A program made the position numbers and the translations under genes. DNA of 64,000 nucleotides from Opisthocomus hoazin (taxonomy: Eukaryota > Chordata > Aves > Opisthocomiformes > Opisthocomidae). Below the pieces are notes generated by a model that ran no database searches, was not told the DNA's origin, and worked only from the letters and a program-made list of their open reading frames with translations. Location of the stretch: contig NC_134440.1 in NCBI RefSeq assembly GCF_030867145.1, forward strand, positions 9,362,001-9,426,000. Reading direction: 5' to 3'. This document shows, one piece after another, positions 62,095 through 64,000 of the stretch. The stretch's first letter is position 1. Each line of letters starts with the position of its first letter.

Positions 62095-63580
62095 AGCGAC
62101 CATCAGATCCGGCCAGGGGCCAGCCGGCCACCAGCACTCGGCTGCTCATTCACGTCCCCTCTCCTGTGCCGCATGGCTCCCTGTGCCCGCAGATGCTGTG
62201 ACCCTCCTGTCACTGGAGCAGGTTCCACCCCCGGGCCTCGCTCACCCACATCCATTGCTGGGAGCGGCCCGCGCGCGGCCACCTTGCTCCAGGTGACAGG
62301 GGAGCCAAGCATCCAGCGACCTCAGGCTGGAATCACAGAATCACTGAGGTTGGAGAAGACCTCCAAGATCATCAGCCGCCAAAGGCAGCGAGCAGAGGTC
62401 AGCGGCATCCCCTCTGCTCCCCGCCACCCCGGAGCCCTCTGCAAGCCGCCAGCTCGCTGGAGCAGCACAAACAGCACCCGGTTTCTGCCCTCCCGGCAGG
62501 CAGCAGAGCCAGGGACGGGGAGCAGGGCTGCGGGAGGGCGAGCATCGGGCCCTGCACCCTGTTTGCTGTGTGGCACTCAGCGGGCGAGTCCCGCACAGCA
62601 ACAGGAGAGGGGACACAAAGCAGCTGGCCACCGCTGCCTCGGACGTGGGCTGGGAGCACTTCCAGACCGAAATACTTGCCCTTCTTTTGTGTCATTTCCT
62701 TTCCTGGCTGAAATCTTAATTTTTTTCTAGCACATGCACACCAAGCAAAAACCAAAAAGGTGTATTGCTTACTCAAAGGATGCAGTTCAACGTAAAATCA
62801 CTTGGCGGTTTGATCTGCTCAATGGGAGCAGAACTTCTGGGCACGTGGGGCTGCAGCCAAGAGCCAAGAATACATTTAGGGACTGAGGCTGCCCAGCCGC
62901 TACCCGACACAGGGAGCAGGGACCTTCTCCCGGGGGAAGGATGGCAATCGCCTCCCCAGAATTTCCCCGTTTAAAGTCCCACAGCCACTGACTCTGAAGG
63001 CACATGGAGCCCACAGCCACGTCCCTCTCTGCCTGCTTCCCTTCCCAAAAGGGAGAGCAGCTGAGGATAGCTCCAGGGAAAAAGGGTCAGCAAGCAGCGC
63101 TCAGAGCAAGCCGAGGGCCTGTGGATGGACACGTATGTCAGAGGGTGTGTGTGCGTCTGTGCGAGTGTGTGTGCAGCAGGGGGGGTGGGGACGGACACGG
63201 GACAGACTACGGACCAGAAGGAAGAAAGAGGCTTTTGCAGGTGAAGCCAGCTCTGCTCTCTGAACCCTTCGCTGAGGTAACACGTGTGGCAGCCCCATCT
63301 GTTCCCCCAGCAGCACCCCTGCCGCGCACAGGCCTGCTCTGAGCCGTTCTGTGAGCTGGGAAACGCTCCCCAAGAAACTTGTTCTGGGCAGCACGCCGCT
63401 GTCCCGCAGTGGGCCTGTTTCAGCTTTGCACTGACGTTAACATACGATGCTCACAGCCACTCTAGTACGCTGCTCTATGTATTCCCTACTCACTGCTTTG
63501 GTTTCACAGGTTTGTTTGCTGATATTTTAATACTGATGTTTATTTTTAAGATATAAATAAAATTTAAAGTAAAATTATTT
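62095..63580 (+). other. KANK3: KANK3 3' UTR with AATAAA at 63556-63561
   Basis: The sequence becomes progressively AT-rich toward a canonical AATAAA at 63556-63561 in an A/T-rich context. A GT-rich microsatellite lies at 63145-63180 and a CR1 tail at 62331-62377. The cleavage point is inferred. Confidence 0.65.
62331..62377 (-). mobile_element. CR1 LINE 3' tail fragment in KANK3 3' UTR
   Basis: AATCACAGAATCACTGAGG followed by a GAAGACCTCCAAGATCAT block, the reverse complement of a CR1 3' end; under 50 bases. Confidence 0.85.
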
Positions 63581-64000
63581 TGAAATATTACAGTGACCAG
63601 CAGCAGTCGTCTCCTGCTCCTTGTCTGGCTCAAGCTAAAACCCCCAGAACAGCTTCACCCAAGGGACAGCCTGGCACAACCCTCGCCCAGAGCGGCTGCC
63701 TGCACGTTTCCATTCATTCCCTGCAAGTTTATAAACTGGTGACATCCATTGGTCTGGTTTCTTCCAGCAGAACTGTCCCAGTCTCCAGTACCAGGGTGTC
63801 TTCTGGCCTGTTTCACTTCACAGGGCCAAGTGGGACGCTGGGACGAGACGCAGCCCTTTGCCACCTCTGATATTAAGCTGCATGATCAGATTGAGAGCAG
63901 GGCTGCAGTCACCTCCCTCCTCACATGGCCGAGGGCCATGCTGAGCCCACAGGGACACTCGGGAAGGGTCGCGGCTGCTCCGAGCCACCCTCACTACCAG
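63581..64000. other. Right flank, unassigned
   Basis: Sequence past the KANK3 poly(A) signal. No coding segment could be recognised; it may be intergenic or the 3' UTR of a converging gene. Confidence 0.4.

Overview
The window is avian genomic DNA, very probably from a GC-rich microchromosome. The main evidence is at least thirteen CR1 LINE fragments. Most are 5'-truncated and end in the diagnostic ATTCTGTG-type 3' tail. The rest of the evidence is high GC, many CpG-rich stretches, abundant minisatellites and compact GT-AG introns.

Two protein-coding genes can be supported, and they point away from each other. ANGPTL4 (minus strand, coding 14038 down to 4722) can be followed through seven exons with consistent splice phases, giving a 467-residue secreted lipoprotein-lipase inhibitor. 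KANK3 (plus strand, coding 56796 to 62094) can be followed through ten coding exons, giving a 954-residue protein with a KN motif, coiled coils and five ankyrin repeats. The same divergent ANGPTL4/KANK3 neighbourhood is known from human 19p13.2, which supports both names and shows conserved synteny.

Layout: 1-3290 has no gene but holds a 22-copy 29-bp minisatellite. 3296-14091 is ANGPTL4, from its poly(A) signal to a TATA-like box; intron 3 carries two CR1 pieces and intron 1 a G-rich VNTR. 14092-56757 is a gene-poor, repeat-rich intergenic block. It contains CCCATC-type satellites, a 52-bp repeat seen at two sites, a pure GGGAA array, a 58-copy 21-bp array, most of the CR1 copies (one with an inverted reverse-transcriptase segment), a close match to a CTCF site and several CpG-rich candidate promoters. 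56758-63580 is KANK3 with its 3' UTR and AATAAA signal. 63580-64000 is unassigned.

Both genes are known to be vascular or hypoxia-related in mammals, so the intergenic block may hold shared regulatory DNA. I found no tRNA, rRNA, CRISPR array or bacterial feature. The most notable observations are the loss in this ANGPTL4 of the two N-terminal cysteines known to oligomerise the human protein, the lack of a visible furin-type cleavage site in its linker, and the 58-unit tandem array in which nearly every unit carries an RCGTG (hypoxia-response-like) core.
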